Source: GWA2-46-15 sp964551525
Lineage (GTDB): Bacteria; Patescibacteriota; Minisyncoccia; Minisyncoccales; GWA2-46-15
NCBI GenBank assembly: GCA_964551525.1
Contig: CAZKCH010000006.1
Coordinates: 1 to 35,339 of the forward strand
Direction: 5' to 3'
DNA: 35,339 nucleotides
A program made the translations under genes and the position numbers. The notes under the pieces are model-generated. The model was not told the origin of the DNA and did not search any database. It saw nothing but the letters and a program-made list of their open reading frames with translations. This document shows, in pieces, positions 1-8,768 of this stretch. Numbering within the stretch: the stretch's first letter is position 1; every line of letters begins with the position of its first letter.

Positions 1-1761
1 TTTATTTTGGTACCTATTTGGGTCACTTAAAACTGCATCTATATTTCTTGTTTCTATGTCTAAATCCTTTAAATTACCAAACCTTTTCATTAAATCTTTA
101 GCGATATTTTGTTCGTGCGGAGTTAGGTCTTTTCGTCCGCTGGTTCTCATTTTATTTATAATTTCTACAAATTCGTTTTGCACGCTTTCTAGATCGTTTT
201 TCGCTTTATCTGGTTTGTCCCCGTCAAAAAGATATTCGATAATCCCTGGTTTTAAGAGCCATCTTGCGTTGTCCCCCACCATGCTCTTGACTACACCCTT
301 CATGCCCATTTTCTTTGCTAAATCAATTGCGGTTTCTATTCTGTTTACGTCTATCTTTTCTAACTCGTCTAATCCTGTGTCCTTTTTTTCATCCCCAATC
401 TTAGCGCCCGCAGCCATTGTTAGAGCTGGATTTAGTATTTTGTTGTTTTCCATCAAAGCGGCGATTCCAGAGTAGTCGTCATTTTTTAATAATTTATTAA
501 GGAGCGGATTATTTTTTTCTTTTTCGACATTCGCTTGAACATCTGCTATTATCGATTTTCCTTTCAAGCCGATCGCTCTTCGGGTCCACCCGGTTATCCC
601 GGTATTTTTAGTAGTAGCCATGCCCTCAAAAAATTTACGTGATGTGTCGCTTGCAAAAATTTTTTCTCTTGATCTTTCAACTGCCCAATCTTTGGTTTTG
701 ACGCCTTGTTTTTTTGCGTAATTAATCGCTGAATTCCCCCATTTTTTGGCAGTGGCGATGATGGCGTCGGCGCCTTGAGCGCCGCTGCTCAAGCTTGCCA
801 GAAAACCGATGAACATGAAAACCAAGGCGGGCATATAAACAATAATAGAGTTAAATATATTAGTGGGACTGGAAAGACTGATGAATTCTCCCGTACTGGT
901 AGGCGTGGTTGAAATAATGGTTGGCGATAAGGCAATGATTTGTCCGCTCAAATAAAGGAAAAACGCCGCCGGTATTCCGACAATTGACCATTGAATAAAT
1001 TGATCCCACCATTTTTTAAATGCTCCTCCCTTGCCCGACAAAGCGAAACTCATAAATGCCAAAGGAGAGATGATTACCAAATACCAAATGGCAACGTAGC
1101 GTGTTAAAAATAGTGCGGCGTAGAGTAAAAGAAAGAATCCGGCAAAAACGAAGAATATTATTGAAATAGTTGTTTCAACGATAATTTGTAACACAACCGG
1201 TTCGGTGAGAAATTTTGTCAGATCGTTCAAAATACTAGAGGCCTTGGCTGAAAGATTTGTTAACAGCATTCCTGGAATATCGCCCACAACATTTAAGAAG
1301 AAATTCATGATTATATTGGCAGCGTCAATAATCACGCCGCAGATAACCGGCGTGAAATTCACCAGTAATATCATGGCGATCAGCCGAGGCAGGGTTTTTT
1401 TGAAATTGTATTCGTTCAATTTCAAGGCCGTGCCTACGCCGATCAAAACAAGGACTAAAACAAAACCTAAATTAGCGAAGTCCCTGACAATGGGCCAGCC
1501 AATCGCAACAATGCCTTGAGAAGTGTAGGGAAGGTTGATAAAAGCAGGGCTGCTTACTACCTGAAAAATACCGGCGCAAAGTTCAAAAATAGCCATAGAA
1601 ATCATCAGCACGAATTGAAGAATACCCGCTAAAATAGAAAAGGTGATATTGGATGCCAGTTCGGCGATCCAGGCCTTAGCGCTCCAAAGCGGAACGGCGA
1701 ACAGAGAAAAAATTATTAGAAGTATTAAAAGAGAACGCTTCTTTGAAAATATGGTTTTCAT
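1..1761 (-). CDS. VirB6/TrbL-like polytopic membrane protein (C-terminus cut by window edge)
   Basis: The frame is open from the ATG at 1759-1761 to base 1, 587 codons with no stop, so the gene is real but incomplete. The protein starts with a basic N-terminus and a signal-like hydrophobic stretch ending near SAKA (about residues 10-30). About seven more hydrophobic segments follow up to residue ~330, then a charged soluble tail. This layout resembles the VirB6/TrbL channel subunit of type IV secretion systems, and such proteins are common in CPR genomes, usually near VirB2-like small proteins; one of those lies at 12435-12863. No short motif proves the family, so the call is by topology and context. 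It sits 35 nt downstream of the DUF4143 ATPase on the same strand. An AT-rich TATATT in that gap could be its own -10 box. No VirB4-type ATPase is in the window. Confidence 0.6.
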   Translation of the reverse strand, partial: MKTIFSKKRSLLILLIIFSLFAVPLWSAKAWIAELASNITFSILAGILQFVLMISMAIFELCAGIFQVVSSPAFINLPYTSQGIVAIGWPIVRDFANLGFVLVLVLIGVGTALKLNEYNFKKTLPRLIAMILLVNFTPVICGVIIDAANIIMNFFLNVVGDIPGMLLTNLSAKASSILNDLTKFLTEPVVLQIIVETTISIIFFVFAGFFLLLYAALFLTRYVAIWYLVIISPLAFMSFALSGKGGAFKKWWDQFIQWSIVGIPAAFFLYLSGQIIALSPTIISTTPTSTGEFISLSSPTNIFNSIIVYMPALVFMFIGFLASLSSGAQGADAIIATAKKWGNSAINYAKKQGVKTKDWAVERSREKIFASDTSRKFFEGMATTKNTGITGWTRRAIGLKGKSIIADVQANVEKEKNNPLLNKLLKNDDYSGIAALMENNKILNPALTMAAGAKIGDEKKDTGLDELEKIDVNRIETAIDLAKKMGMKGVVKSMVGDNARWLLKPGIIEYLFDGDKPDKAKNDLESVQNEFVEIINKMRTSGRKDLTPHEQNIAKDLMKRFGNLKDLDIETRNIDAVLSDPNRYQNK

Positions 1762-1796
1762 ATTTTTTATTTGTAAGCGATTTTAATTAATATATT

Positions 1797-3089
1797 TTAA
1801 CACAAAACTTTATCATTGTCTTTAAGCAGCCATTCCCACAACGGTTTTATTTGAATAATTGTTCCGTTCCTTTCTATTTTCTCTCTTCTGTTCCATGTCA
1901 GGATAGTCAGTTTTTCGGTTTCTAATTCTTCTCCCGCCTCCAATAAGGCCTTTGTTTCTCGCTCCTCTGTTTTAGGATCCGTGGCTTCATGGCAAACTTG
2001 AATCAGTTCCATTACTTTTATCTCTTTTTTTACGACAAAATCGATCTCGCGGTCATTGCGGGTTTTATAATAAAATAATTCCCTATTGGGCTTTGCCCCT
2101 CGTTTTACCAATTCAGTGAAAACCAAGTTTTCCATCAATTTTCCCTTATCCGGAGAATGTTGTATTGCTTTGGCAGTTATAAATCCGGTATCTATAATAT
2201 AAATCTTCTTGGGAGATTTCATTCGTTGGACCGGCTTGGGAGAATATCTTGAAAGGGAGAAAATCAAATACGCCTCTTCCAAATACGAGACATATTTGTC
2301 CGTAGTGTTAACGCTTTTCAGAGACAGGGCATTCTTTAGTTTATTCAAACTGTAAAGTGAGGAGAAATTATTGACTAAATACGAACCAAGGTTGCTTATT
2401 TGCGTCGAAAACTTCACTTTGTGTCTTTTGACGACATCTTTGAAAAGCAGAGAGTCGAATAAGACGCGCAGATAATCTCTTGAATCAAGGTTCTTCACCG
2501 CTATTTCGGGAAAGCCACCGCTTATCAAGTATTGGTCCATTAAATTCAAAAGTTCGCCATGCTTTTCAGGCGATAAAAGAAGTTCAGTGTTTATTTCAAA
2601 CTTTTTGGCTCGCAGGAATTCTTTAAAATCGAACGGAAGAATTTCTATTGGCATATGTCGGCCCGTTAGATGCGTGGCCAATTCCATCGAAAGCAAGCGC
2701 GCGTTCGACCCAGTTAATATCAGATTATACCCCTCTCTTTGTAACCTATTGACGAATAATTCCCAGGCAGGTAGATTTTGGATTTCATCGAAAAGTATAT
2801 TCTTGACATCGCCGTAAATGGCATGAAGTTCTTTCATTAATTCATCTGTTGAGACGCCATTTTCCGAAGCCATTATTTCTTCATCAAAATCAAAGTACAT
2901 AAAAGGACGATTGCGGAATAGCATTAATGAAAACACTGATTTCCCGGCTCGTCGAGGGCCAAGGATGACCTTTATCAGCGGTGAATCAAGCCATTTTCTG
3001 CCGAACTGCTTCTTAGTCCTGTCTATGTATTGGAGTTTTAGAAGCTCCTCCTTTTTTAATTTTTGCCTTAAAACAACGTCTTTTAGCAT
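1797..3089 (-). CDS. AAA+ ATPase with C-terminal DUF4143 domain
   Basis: This is a 430-residue ATPase of the AAA_14/DUF4143 type. Walker A GPRRAGKS is at residues 44-51, Walker B ILFDE at 98-102, and a sensor-like LILTGSNA follows near 122-130. The C-terminal part carries YYKTRNDREIDFVV, typical of the PD-(D/E)XK-like DUF4143 fold. Members are widespread in bacteria and archaea but their biological role is poorly known. The reading frame extends upstream to 3161, but I chose the ATG at 3087-3089 because AGGAGA lies 6 nt before it. The longer version would start inside a palindrome that looks like a promoter/operator. The gene is AT-rich (about 35% GC in a line I counted, against about 50% in pnp), consistent with mobility. 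It lies between rsmA and the VirB6-like gene, both on the same strand. Confidence 0.85.
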   Translation of the reverse strand: MLKDVVLRQKLKKEELLKLQYIDRTKKQFGRKWLDSPLIKVILGPRRAGKSVFSLMLFRNRPFMYFDFDEEIMASENGVSTDELMKELHAIYGDVKNILFDEIQNLPAWELFVNRLQREGYNLILTGSNARLLSMELATHLTGRHMPIEILPFDFKEFLRAKKFEINTELLLSPEKHGELLNLMDQYLISGGFPEIAVKNLDSRDYLRVLFDSLLFKDVVKRHKVKFSTQISNLGSYLVNNFSSLYSLNKLKNALSLKSVNTTDKYVSYLEEAYLIFSLSRYSPKPVQRMKSPKKIYIIDTGFITAKAIQHSPDKGKLMENLVFTELVKRGAKPNRELFYYKTRNDREIDFVVKKEIKVMELIQVCHEATDPKTEERETKALLEAGEELETEKLTILTWNRREKIERNGTIIQIKPLWEWLLKDNDKVLC

Positions 3090-3115
3090 AGCCTGTCTCC
3101 TATTCTTATTATGCC

Positions 3116-3164
3116 GCACAAAATACCTGTTTTTGTGCACTATACTTAATATACTGCACAAAAA
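3116..3164. promoter_or_regulatory. Palindromic operator/promoter region before the DUF4143 ATPase
   Basis: The arm TTTTTGTGCA at 3130-3139 is matched by TGCACAAAAA at 3155-3164 with a 15-nt spacer, and TATA/TATA pairs continue inside it. A third copy of GCACAAAA lies at 3116-3123. The site ends a few bases from the rsmA stop and 40 nt upstream of the chosen ATPase start, where a repressor-controlled promoter is expected. The regulator is unknown. Confidence 0.45.
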
Positions 3165-3171
3165 TCGAAAG

Positions 3172-4065
3172 TCAATCCGTTAATTTTTTGATTAATTTAA
3201 CCCAGTCATTTAACGAAAGATTTTCCGACCGGCAATTGGGATTGAGCCCGATTTTTACTAATTTTTCGCTAATTTCGCCTTTCGGCATTTTAAGGCCGCG
3301 GGAAAGATTGTTCACCAGCGTTTTTCTCGGCTGACCGAATCCGGCTTTCACAATCCTAAAAAACAATTCTCTATTTTCTAATCTTACGAAAAATCCACGA
3401 TCGTGGATTTTTGGTAGTTTGTGAAATTGGTGGGGTTGAAGTTTAATAATGGCGGAATCGACTTTCGGTTTGGGCCAAAAACTGGATTTGGGGACAAAAC
3501 CAATGATTTTTGCTTCGGCGTAGAACTGAACGGAAATTGCCAAGAGGTTCAGATAAGGCGGTTTGGCAACGATGCGTTGAGCCACTTCTTTTTGGACCAT
3601 TAAAACCATCAGCTCGGGCGGGTGGGGTGATTCCAGAAAAAGCCGGATGAGATGGGTGGCGAGGTAGTACGGGAGGTTGGCTACCACTTTGTAGTTAGTA
3701 GTAGGTAGTATGTAGTATGGGGACGTTTTTTTCCTTACTACTTGTCCCTTACTACTTACCACTAGGAGCTCGCGGATGTCGCTCTCCACAATTTCTACGT
3801 TCTTATTACTCTTAAATCTTTCCCGGAGGCCGGGGATGAGGCGTTTATCTTTTTCTACGGCAATGACCCTTCCGGCAGCGGCCGTCAGGGCTTCGGTCAA
3901 AACGCCTTCGCCGGGGCCGATTTCCAAAACCACGTCGGTTTTTTTAAGCTCGGCGGCCATAATTATCTTTACTAAGGCCTTTTTGCTCCTCAAAAAGTTC
4001 TGGCCCAGGCGTTTTTGGGCCTGGAAATCTTGTTGATAAGTTGATTGACGAGGTGGTTTCAACAT
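3172..4065 (-). CDS. rsmA: 16S rRNA (adenine1518/1519-N6)-dimethyltransferase with two inserted repeats
   Basis: RsmA/KsgA dimethylates two adjacent adenines in the 3' hairpin of 16S rRNA during 30S maturation. The 297-residue protein has the family signatures: GQNFL near residue 21, SAM-binding LEIGPGEG at 47-54, and the catalytic NLPYY motif at 130-134. RKTLVNNL follows in the C-terminal domain. Two stretches are foreign to the family. Residues 102-125 are exactly the translation of a 72-nt heptamer-repeat hairpin (3691-3762). Residues ~219-226 are encoded by a 24-bp perfect palindrome (3389-3412). Both keep the frame and fall between core motifs, so the enzyme is probably still active. It is divergent from the M23 peptidase gene. 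Confidence 0.95.
   Translation of the reverse strand: MLKPPRQSTYQQDFQAQKRLGQNFLRSKKALVKIIMAAELKKTDVVLEIGPGEGVLTEALTAAAGRVIAVEKDKRLIPGLRERFKSNKNVEIVESDIRELLVVSSKGQVVRKKTSPYYILPTTNYKVVANLPYYLATHLIRLFLESPHPPELMVLMVQKEVAQRIVAKPPYLNLLAISVQFYAEAKIIGFVPKSSFWPKPKVDSAIIKLQPHQFHKLPKIHDRGFFVRLENRELFFRIVKAGFGQPRKTLVNNLSRGLKMPKGEISEKLVKIGLNPNCRSENLSLNDWVKLIKKLTD
3389..3412. repeat. 24-bp perfect palindrome with ACGATCGT core, inside rsmA
   Basis: The arm AAAAATCCACGA is followed directly by its reverse complement TCGTGGATTTTT. The same right half occurs at 11037-11052, and the ACGATCGT core occurs again at 11674-11697. It lies in the rsmA reading frame. Confidence 0.8.
3691..3762. repeat. 72-nt inverted heptamer-repeat element inside rsmA
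   Basis: The left arm (3691-3718) is four 7-nt units of the form GTAGTNN. The right arm (3735-3762) is four units of the form TTACTAC or close variants, roughly the reverse complement of the left. A 16-nt spacer separates the arms. The total of 72 nt is 24 codons and is in phase with rsmA, adding residues 102-125. Confidence 0.75.
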
Positions 4066-4087
4066 GGTATCTTAGGGCTTACAGGAG

Positions 4088-5212
4088 ATGAAACTCCTTT
4101 TTCGTACAATCCCCCAGCTTTTGAGCTGGCGGGAAAAAATGAAGCGGAAACTGACAGGATCTGACAAAGACCCTTTATTTTATTTAGGCATTATTTCAGT
4201 AATTTTAATAGCCCTTGCTTTCTGTCTGCCCGTGCCGGCCAGGGGTATTCCGGCTTTGAGCTTGCCTCACCCTTCACCTACTGGCGTCAATGAATCAAGC
4301 AGTGTTTTGTCAATCGGTCCATTAGTCAGAACATTCGAATTGCCTGATGCCTTCCTTATTCAAAAGAATAGCTTAAAAGCGGTTTTTCCGCCATTGACCC
4401 TGAATCCCCAGCTTTTAGCCACCTTATCGGAAATGACCGAGGAAGTTGATGTTAATCGGGGTGGCATCATTGAGTATGCGGTTCAGGAGGGTGATACCGT
4501 CTCATCAATTGCGGAAAAATTCAGTATTTCTTTAGAAACCGTGCTTTGGGCGAACAATTTAAATAAAACCACGATTTTAACCACGGGGAAGAAATTAGTG
4601 ATTTTGCCCGTTTCCGGAGTGGTCCATCAGGTCAAAACAGGTGAAGCTCTGGGAGATATTGTCAAAAAATACAAGGGCAATTTAGACGAAACCATTGTTT
4701 TCAATGATTTAGAAAACGAAAATCAGGTTTTTGCCGGAGACCTGGTTATTGTTCCCAACGGCATTATGCCCGTGGTAATCGTGCCGGCCGCGCCGGCACC
4801 TGTCAGATTAGCGCCTTTGGTGGCCGGTTATTTCATCTGTCCTATTTCCGCTCCTTGCCGGATTACTCAGAGATTGCACTGGTATAATGCGGTTGACCTA
4901 GGTCATAGCAAGTGCTGGGAGCCGGTTTTTGCTGCGGCCGGCGGCACGATTCAAAAAGCAAAATCAACCACCTCGGCTTCAAAATGGGCTTTTGGCGGCG
5001 CGGGCAATCATATTACTATTCTCCATCCTAATGGCGTGGTTACTTTTTACGGCCATTTGGCCAGCTTGGCTGTCAGTTCAGGTGATTCGGTCAGCCAGGG
5101 CCAAATCATCGGTTATGTCGGCGGCGCCCGATACATGGCTGGTTCGGGAAACTCTACGGGCTGTCATTTGCACTTCCAAATCACTGGAGCACAGAACCCA
5201 TTTGCCTACTAA
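4088..5212 (+). CDS. LysM-M23 family metallopeptidase, membrane anchored
   Basis: This is a predicted peptidoglycan-binding zinc endopeptidase on the outer face of the membrane. It has one transmembrane segment near residues 31-46 and two LysM domains (about 129-173 and 179-223). An M23 domain runs from ~255 to the C-terminus, with D270, YGH at 321-323 and HLH at 360-362. The first zinc ligand normally sits in HxGxD; here the nearest histidine is H264, six residues before D270, so either the loop is longer or the ligand differs. Cysteines at 251, 257, 276 and 359 may form disulfides. The start is uncertain: ATG 4088 touches AGGAG with no spacer, while ATG 4139 would give 357 residues and sits 29 nt after a TACAAT box. 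It is divergent from rsmA and ends at a terminator. Confidence 0.85.
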   Translation: MKLLFRTIPQLLSWREKMKRKLTGSDKDPLFYLGIISVILIALAFCLPVPARGIPALSLPHPSPTGVNESSSVLSIGPLVRTFELPDAFLIQKNSLKAVFPPLTLNPQLLATLSEMTEEVDVNRGGIIEYAVQEGDTVSSIAEKFSISLETVLWANNLNKTTILTTGKKLVILPVSGVVHQVKTGEALGDIVKKYKGNLDETIVFNDLENENQVFAGDLVIVPNGIMPVVIVPAAPAPVRLAPLVAGYFICPISAPCRITQRLHWYNAVDLGHSKCWEPVFAAAGGTIQKAKSTTSASKWAFGGAGNHITILHPNGVVTFYGHLASLAVSSGDSVSQGQIIGYVGGARYMAGSGNSTGCHLHFQITGAQNPFAY

Positions 5213-5240
5213 AACATCCCGCTGTCGGCGGGGTGTTTTT
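5212..5240. terminator. Bidirectional intrinsic terminator between M23 peptidase and TraR/DksA genes
   Basis: The stem AAACATCCCGC / GCGGGGTGTTT (one G-T pair) has a 6-nt loop and ends in a T run on the plus strand and, through the A-rich arm, on the minus strand. It lies between two convergent stop codons at 5212 and 5243. Confidence 0.85.
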
Positions 5241-5242
5241 AA

Positions 5243-5602
5243 TTATTTCTTACAGAGGTCGCAGATTTTGGTTTCCGGCAGGGCTTCAAGCCGTTCTTGG
5301 CTTATTTCCGTTTGGCATTTCTCGCAGATGCCGTATTGACCTGTTTTAATTTTTTCCAAAGCGATTTTGACGCCGGCTAATTTCACTTCCAAAGTTGCTT
5401 CAATCGCTTTGAGGCTTTCAAACTCTTCGACTTCATCCGCTTCTTCTTCCAAGCTGGAGCCATGGAAATTAGGATATTTAGTGTCCCAGTCGCCCCGCAG
5501 AATTTTGTCTTTGGCGGCAAATTCGGCTAGCTGCTCCTTCAATATTTTTTCCTCTCCCTCTAAACGGACTTTTGTTTTCTCAATAAAATTTTTGTCAATC
5601 AT
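5243..5602 (-). CDS. TraR/DksA-family zinc-finger protein
   Basis: This 119-residue protein has a coiled-coil-like charged N-terminal half (residues ~5-85). The C4 zinc finger follows, with Cys at 93, 96, 114 and 117, the TraR/DksA arrangement. Family members bind the secondary channel of RNA polymerase and change promoter output. E. coli DksA is about 150 residues; shorter forms like this are common in bacteria. It is the last gene of the rpsO-pnp operon, 20 nt after the membrane-protein gene, and has no clear Shine-Dalgarno. Whether it responds to ppGpp cannot be told; the acidic DEVEEFE segment near 56-62 is where DksA carries its tip residues, but I cannot align it with confidence. Confidence 0.85.
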   Translation of the reverse strand: MIDKNFIEKTKVRLEGEEKILKEQLAEFAAKDKILRGDWDTKYPNFHGSSLEEEADEVEEFESLKAIEATLEVKLAGVKIALEKIKTGQYGICEKCQTEISQERLEALPETKICDLCKK

Positions 5603-5622
5603 GTTTTAATTCTACTATTTTA

Positions 5623-6609
5623 TTAATCAATAGCAAGGATATTATCAATCATGGTTTTGATCGCTTCAAGCGAGGTGGCAAAAATCAGGCGATTATTAAC
5701 TATGCCATAACAGGCGCCCAAGTCGTTTTTGGAAATGGTTAAAAAGCGAATAGAAGTATTCTTGTAATTCATGGTTTTAAAAGTGTTGGCAAGCGTCGTG
5801 ATCCTTTCGTCAAAAACAGACAAGCCATTTTGGGAGATTAGCGTTTCCCAACCAATCAGGACTTGATTCAACGTTTCCGCGCTTTTCACTCTGACTATTA
5901 AAGCGTGCCGCTCTATATTATCGGTTTTCTGATAGAGAAGAAAATCAAAATCATCAGCATTGTCGCTAACGGCCACAAAAAGATTTTCCGGATAAGAAAT
6001 TTTTAATTCTTGGAGAAGCTGGGCCGGACTAAGAAAGGCCTCGTTCTTCTTTATCGCCAGCTCAAAAAAACCGGGCTCAAGCGCTTCCTCATTAATTTTA
6101 GCCAACCCTGTTTTTAAATCGTTATCAGTAGAGCTGATGTCTAAAATTTTAATTTCTTTGACTGAAAAAATGGGAATCGGGGGGACGAGCGGAGAAATGG
6201 TGGGGCTGGGGCTAATTTCAGGCGTAAATGAGGGCGTGGGCGTCAGTAAGGGCGTGGGGGTGACGAACGGCGTTGCCGAGGGACTGGGAGTCGGCGTCGG
6301 CTCGGGCTTGTTTTTGACAAAGATAAACCAAAAGCCGAATCCGATTAGCGCTAAAAAAGCGAAAAACAGCAGGATAAATAATATTCTGACGAAAACTTTT
6401 TGCCACGAAGAGGGTTTTCTTATTTTCGGCAAAGGAGCATCCGGAGCCGGGATCGGTTCTGCCATTGTTGACGGCGGCAGAGGAATGTCGCCGGCTTTGG
6501 CTTGGCTGAAGAGTTGTTTTCCCGGCTTTTCTTCTGTTCTAAAACGGCTGATCTTTTCTTTTTCTGCCAGGGCTTCTGTTTCCTGCAGCCGGGCCAAGTC
6601 CTTGGCCAT
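5623..6609 (-). CDS. Single-pass membrane protein with Pro/Thr/Ser linker, function unknown
   Basis: I do not recognise a named family. From the ATG at 6607-6609 the protein is 328 residues: a charged cytoplasmic head (1-70) and one transmembrane helix (about 74-98). A low-complexity TPTPSPS-type linker (about 102-145) leads to an extracytoplasmic domain of about 180 residues. The start was chosen because the pnp stop TAG lies 4 nt upstream, with AGAGG just before it. An in-frame ATG at 6654 would give 343 residues and overlap pnp by 41 nt. Co-transcription with pnp and the TraR/DksA gene is likely but says little about function. The linker resembles spacers of surface-exposed bacterial proteins. 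Confidence 0.75.
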   Translation of the reverse strand: MAKDLARLQETEALAEKEKISRFRTEEKPGKQLFSQAKAGDIPLPPSTMAEPIPAPDAPLPKIRKPSSWQKVFVRILFILLFFAFLALIGFGFWFIFVKNKPEPTPTPSPSATPFVTPTPLLTPTPSFTPEISPSPTISPLVPPIPIFSVKEIKILDISSTDNDLKTGLAKINEEALEPGFFELAIKKNEAFLSPAQLLQELKISYPENLFVAVSDNADDFDFLLYQKTDNIERHALIVRVKSAETLNQVLIGWETLISQNGLSVFDERITTLANTFKTMNYKNTSIRFLTISKNDLGACYGIVNNRLIFATSLEAIKTMIDNILAID

Positions 6610-6613
6610 GGTC

Positions 6614-8764
6614 CTAACCTCTTCTCTCTTGAGGAAAACGAGTTTCTCCGCCATGATCGTTGTTTAACATTTGTCTTCGCGAAAGATTGATTCTACCCTG
6701 GTCGTCAATACTCACCACCTTAACCGTGACGCTGTCCCCGGTTTTGACCACATCTTCCACTTTTCCTACTCGGAACGGCGCCAGTTCGGAAATATGGATT
6801 AGGCCTTCTTGGCCAGGTAAAAATTCCACCATGGCGCCAAAATTGAAAATACGCGTCACTTTTCCGGTGAATGTTTCTCCAATTTTAACTTCGTGAGTGA
6901 TGTTTTGAATCCACTCCAAGGCCTTGCCGGCGGCTTCTTTGTTTTCCGCAGTAATGAAAATCATACCCGTTTGTTCAATGTCAATGGCGACGCCGGTTTG
7001 GGCAATGATTTCATTAATGACTTTGCCGCCCGGCCCGACCACTTCCCTGATTTTGTCAGGATTAATCTGCAAGGTCAGAATTCTTGGCGCGAATGAGGAT
7101 AGTTCTTTCCGCGGTTCGCCGATCACTTTTTCCGTGACGTCTAAAATCTGATGGCGCGCCTTTTTCGCCCTTTCCAGGGCCTGGGTTAAAATTTCCTGGG
7201 TAATGCCGTTAACTTTGACATCCATTTGAATAATGGTAATGCCTTTTCTCGTGCCTGCCACCTTGAAATCCATGTCGCCGTGATGGTCTTCCGGCCCTTG
7301 GATGTCAGTCAAGATTTTGAACTTGCCGGTTTTTTCTTCAAGAATCAGGCCAATGGAAATGCCCGCTACTTGCGCCTTGATGGGCACGCCCGCGTCCATT
7401 AAAGCCAAAGAAGCGCCGGAAATTGAGGCCATGGATGTCGATCCGTTAGAGGACAGGATTTCCGAAACCACCCTGATGGTGTAAGGGAATTCTTCAATGC
7501 TGGGGATGACCGGCAAGAGCGCCCGCTCGCCCAGCATGCCGTGGCCGATTTCTCTCCGGCCCGGGCCGCGCATTGGTTTTATTTCCCCGACGGAATAGGG
7601 AGGAAAATTATAATGGTGCATAAATCTTTTTTTGCCCGTGATCTCCATGCCTTCCAGGATTTGCTGGTCCCCGGGCGCGCCCAATGTTAAAATCGATAAG
7701 GCCTTGGTCTGGCCGCGGCAAAAAAGACCGGTGCCATGGGTTCTCGGCAACACCGCCACTTCCGCGGCAATCTCTCGCAGTTGGTCTATTTTTCTGCCGT
7801 CAGGCCTTTTATCCTCTTTCATTATTTTTTCCGCCATCAGCTGATCCACTTCCTCCTCGAATAAGGAGGCGATTTCCTGGCTTAATTCTTGGTTAGGAAA
7901 CTTTTCTGCCAAATGTTTTTTCAATGACTCCTTCAGTTCTTGTTCTTGCTGTTGGCGTAGAACTTTATCCTGTTGGAACAAGATTTTTTCCAAATCCTTT
8001 TTTAAAAAATCCTTCACCGCCTCAACGACAACGGGCTCAAGAACGTTGTCCTCAATGTTTATTTTTTGCTTGCCCAGCTTCTTGGCGATTTCTAATTGGA
8101 AGTCAATGATTTTTTTTAAATGCGGCTGAGCGAACTCGATCGCTTGAGCCACTATTTCTTCGCTCGCTTCTTGGGCCTCGCCCTCAAGCATATTAATGGC
8201 AAGTTTGTTGTTTTCAAAACCAGCGGCAATCACTAAAGAGATCTCGCTTTTTTCCAAGGCCTCGGTGGTTGGGTTCACGACAAAATTATTATCAATGCGG
8301 CCGATTCTTACTGCCGCCAACGGCCCTTGCCAAGGGATATTAGATAAAGTTAGGGCCATGGAGGCGCCGATGACAGCCAAAGAATCAGGATCATTCTGGT
8401 TATCCCATGACAAAACCGTGGCTATCACCTGGACATCTCTTTTCAGATTTTTAGGGAATCTTGGCCTGATGGTGCGGTCAATCAAGCGGGCGTTGAGAAT
8501 GGCCTTGTCCGATGGCCGGCCCTCTCTTTTAATGTATCTCGGGCCTTTGATTTTGCCGCCGGCATAATACCTTTCTTCGTAATCAACGGTTAAAGGAAAA
8601 AAGCCCTGGCTGCCAGCCGGGTTGTTTGACATCACTGCCGTGGTGAGGATGACCGTGTCGCCATAGCGGGCGAAGACGCTGCCATTGGCCTGTTCGGCCA
8701 GGTCTTTAACATCAATGGTTAATTGCCGGCCGCCAAGCTCTAACTCGAATTTTTCTGATTTCAT
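6614..8764 (-). CDS. pnp: Polyribonucleotide nucleotidyltransferase (PNPase)
   Basis: PNPase degrades RNA 3' to 5' with phosphate and can add tails in reverse. The 716-residue protein has the usual length and order: first RNase PH-like domain (1 to ~230), helical linker, and second catalytic PH domain (about 310-545). A KH domain with VVGPGGKVINEI and a C-terminal S1 domain with HISELA follow. It lies downstream of rpsO, as in many bacteria, but here with an NYN-domain gene between them. The next gene begins 4 nt after its stop, so translational coupling is likely. Confidence 0.97.
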   Translation of the reverse strand: MKSEKFELELGGRQLTIDVKDLAEQANGSVFARYGDTVILTTAVMSNNPAGSQGFFPLTVDYEERYYAGGKIKGPRYIKREGRPSDKAILNARLIDRTIRPRFPKNLKRDVQVIATVLSWDNQNDPDSLAVIGASMALTLSNIPWQGPLAAVRIGRIDNNFVVNPTTEALEKSEISLVIAAGFENNKLAINMLEGEAQEASEEIVAQAIEFAQPHLKKIIDFQLEIAKKLGKQKINIEDNVLEPVVVEAVKDFLKKDLEKILFQQDKVLRQQQEQELKESLKKHLAEKFPNQELSQEIASLFEEEVDQLMAEKIMKEDKRPDGRKIDQLREIAAEVAVLPRTHGTGLFCRGQTKALSILTLGAPGDQQILEGMEITGKKRFMHHYNFPPYSVGEIKPMRGPGRREIGHGMLGERALLPVIPSIEEFPYTIRVVSEILSSNGSTSMASISGASLALMDAGVPIKAQVAGISIGLILEEKTGKFKILTDIQGPEDHHGDMDFKVAGTRKGITIIQMDVKVNGITQEILTQALERAKKARHQILDVTEKVIGEPRKELSSFAPRILTLQINPDKIREVVGPGGKVINEIIAQTGVAIDIEQTGMIFITAENKEAAGKALEWIQNITHEVKIGETFTGKVTRIFNFGAMVEFLPGQEGLIHISELAPFRVGKVEDVVKTGDSVTVKVVSIDDQGRINLSRRQMLNNDHGGETRFPQERRG

Positions 8765-8768
8765 TTAA

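Noticed and set aside
56..475. Plus-strand ORFs at 56-475 and 1205-1519
   Set aside because: They lie opposite a continuous 587-codon minus-strand membrane protein with a sensible composition, so they are antisense shadows.
3090..3161. Longer start for the DUF4143 ATPase
   Set aside because: The extra 24 residues run through the promoter-like palindrome and have no family similarity; the ATG at 3089 has AGGAGA at proper distance.
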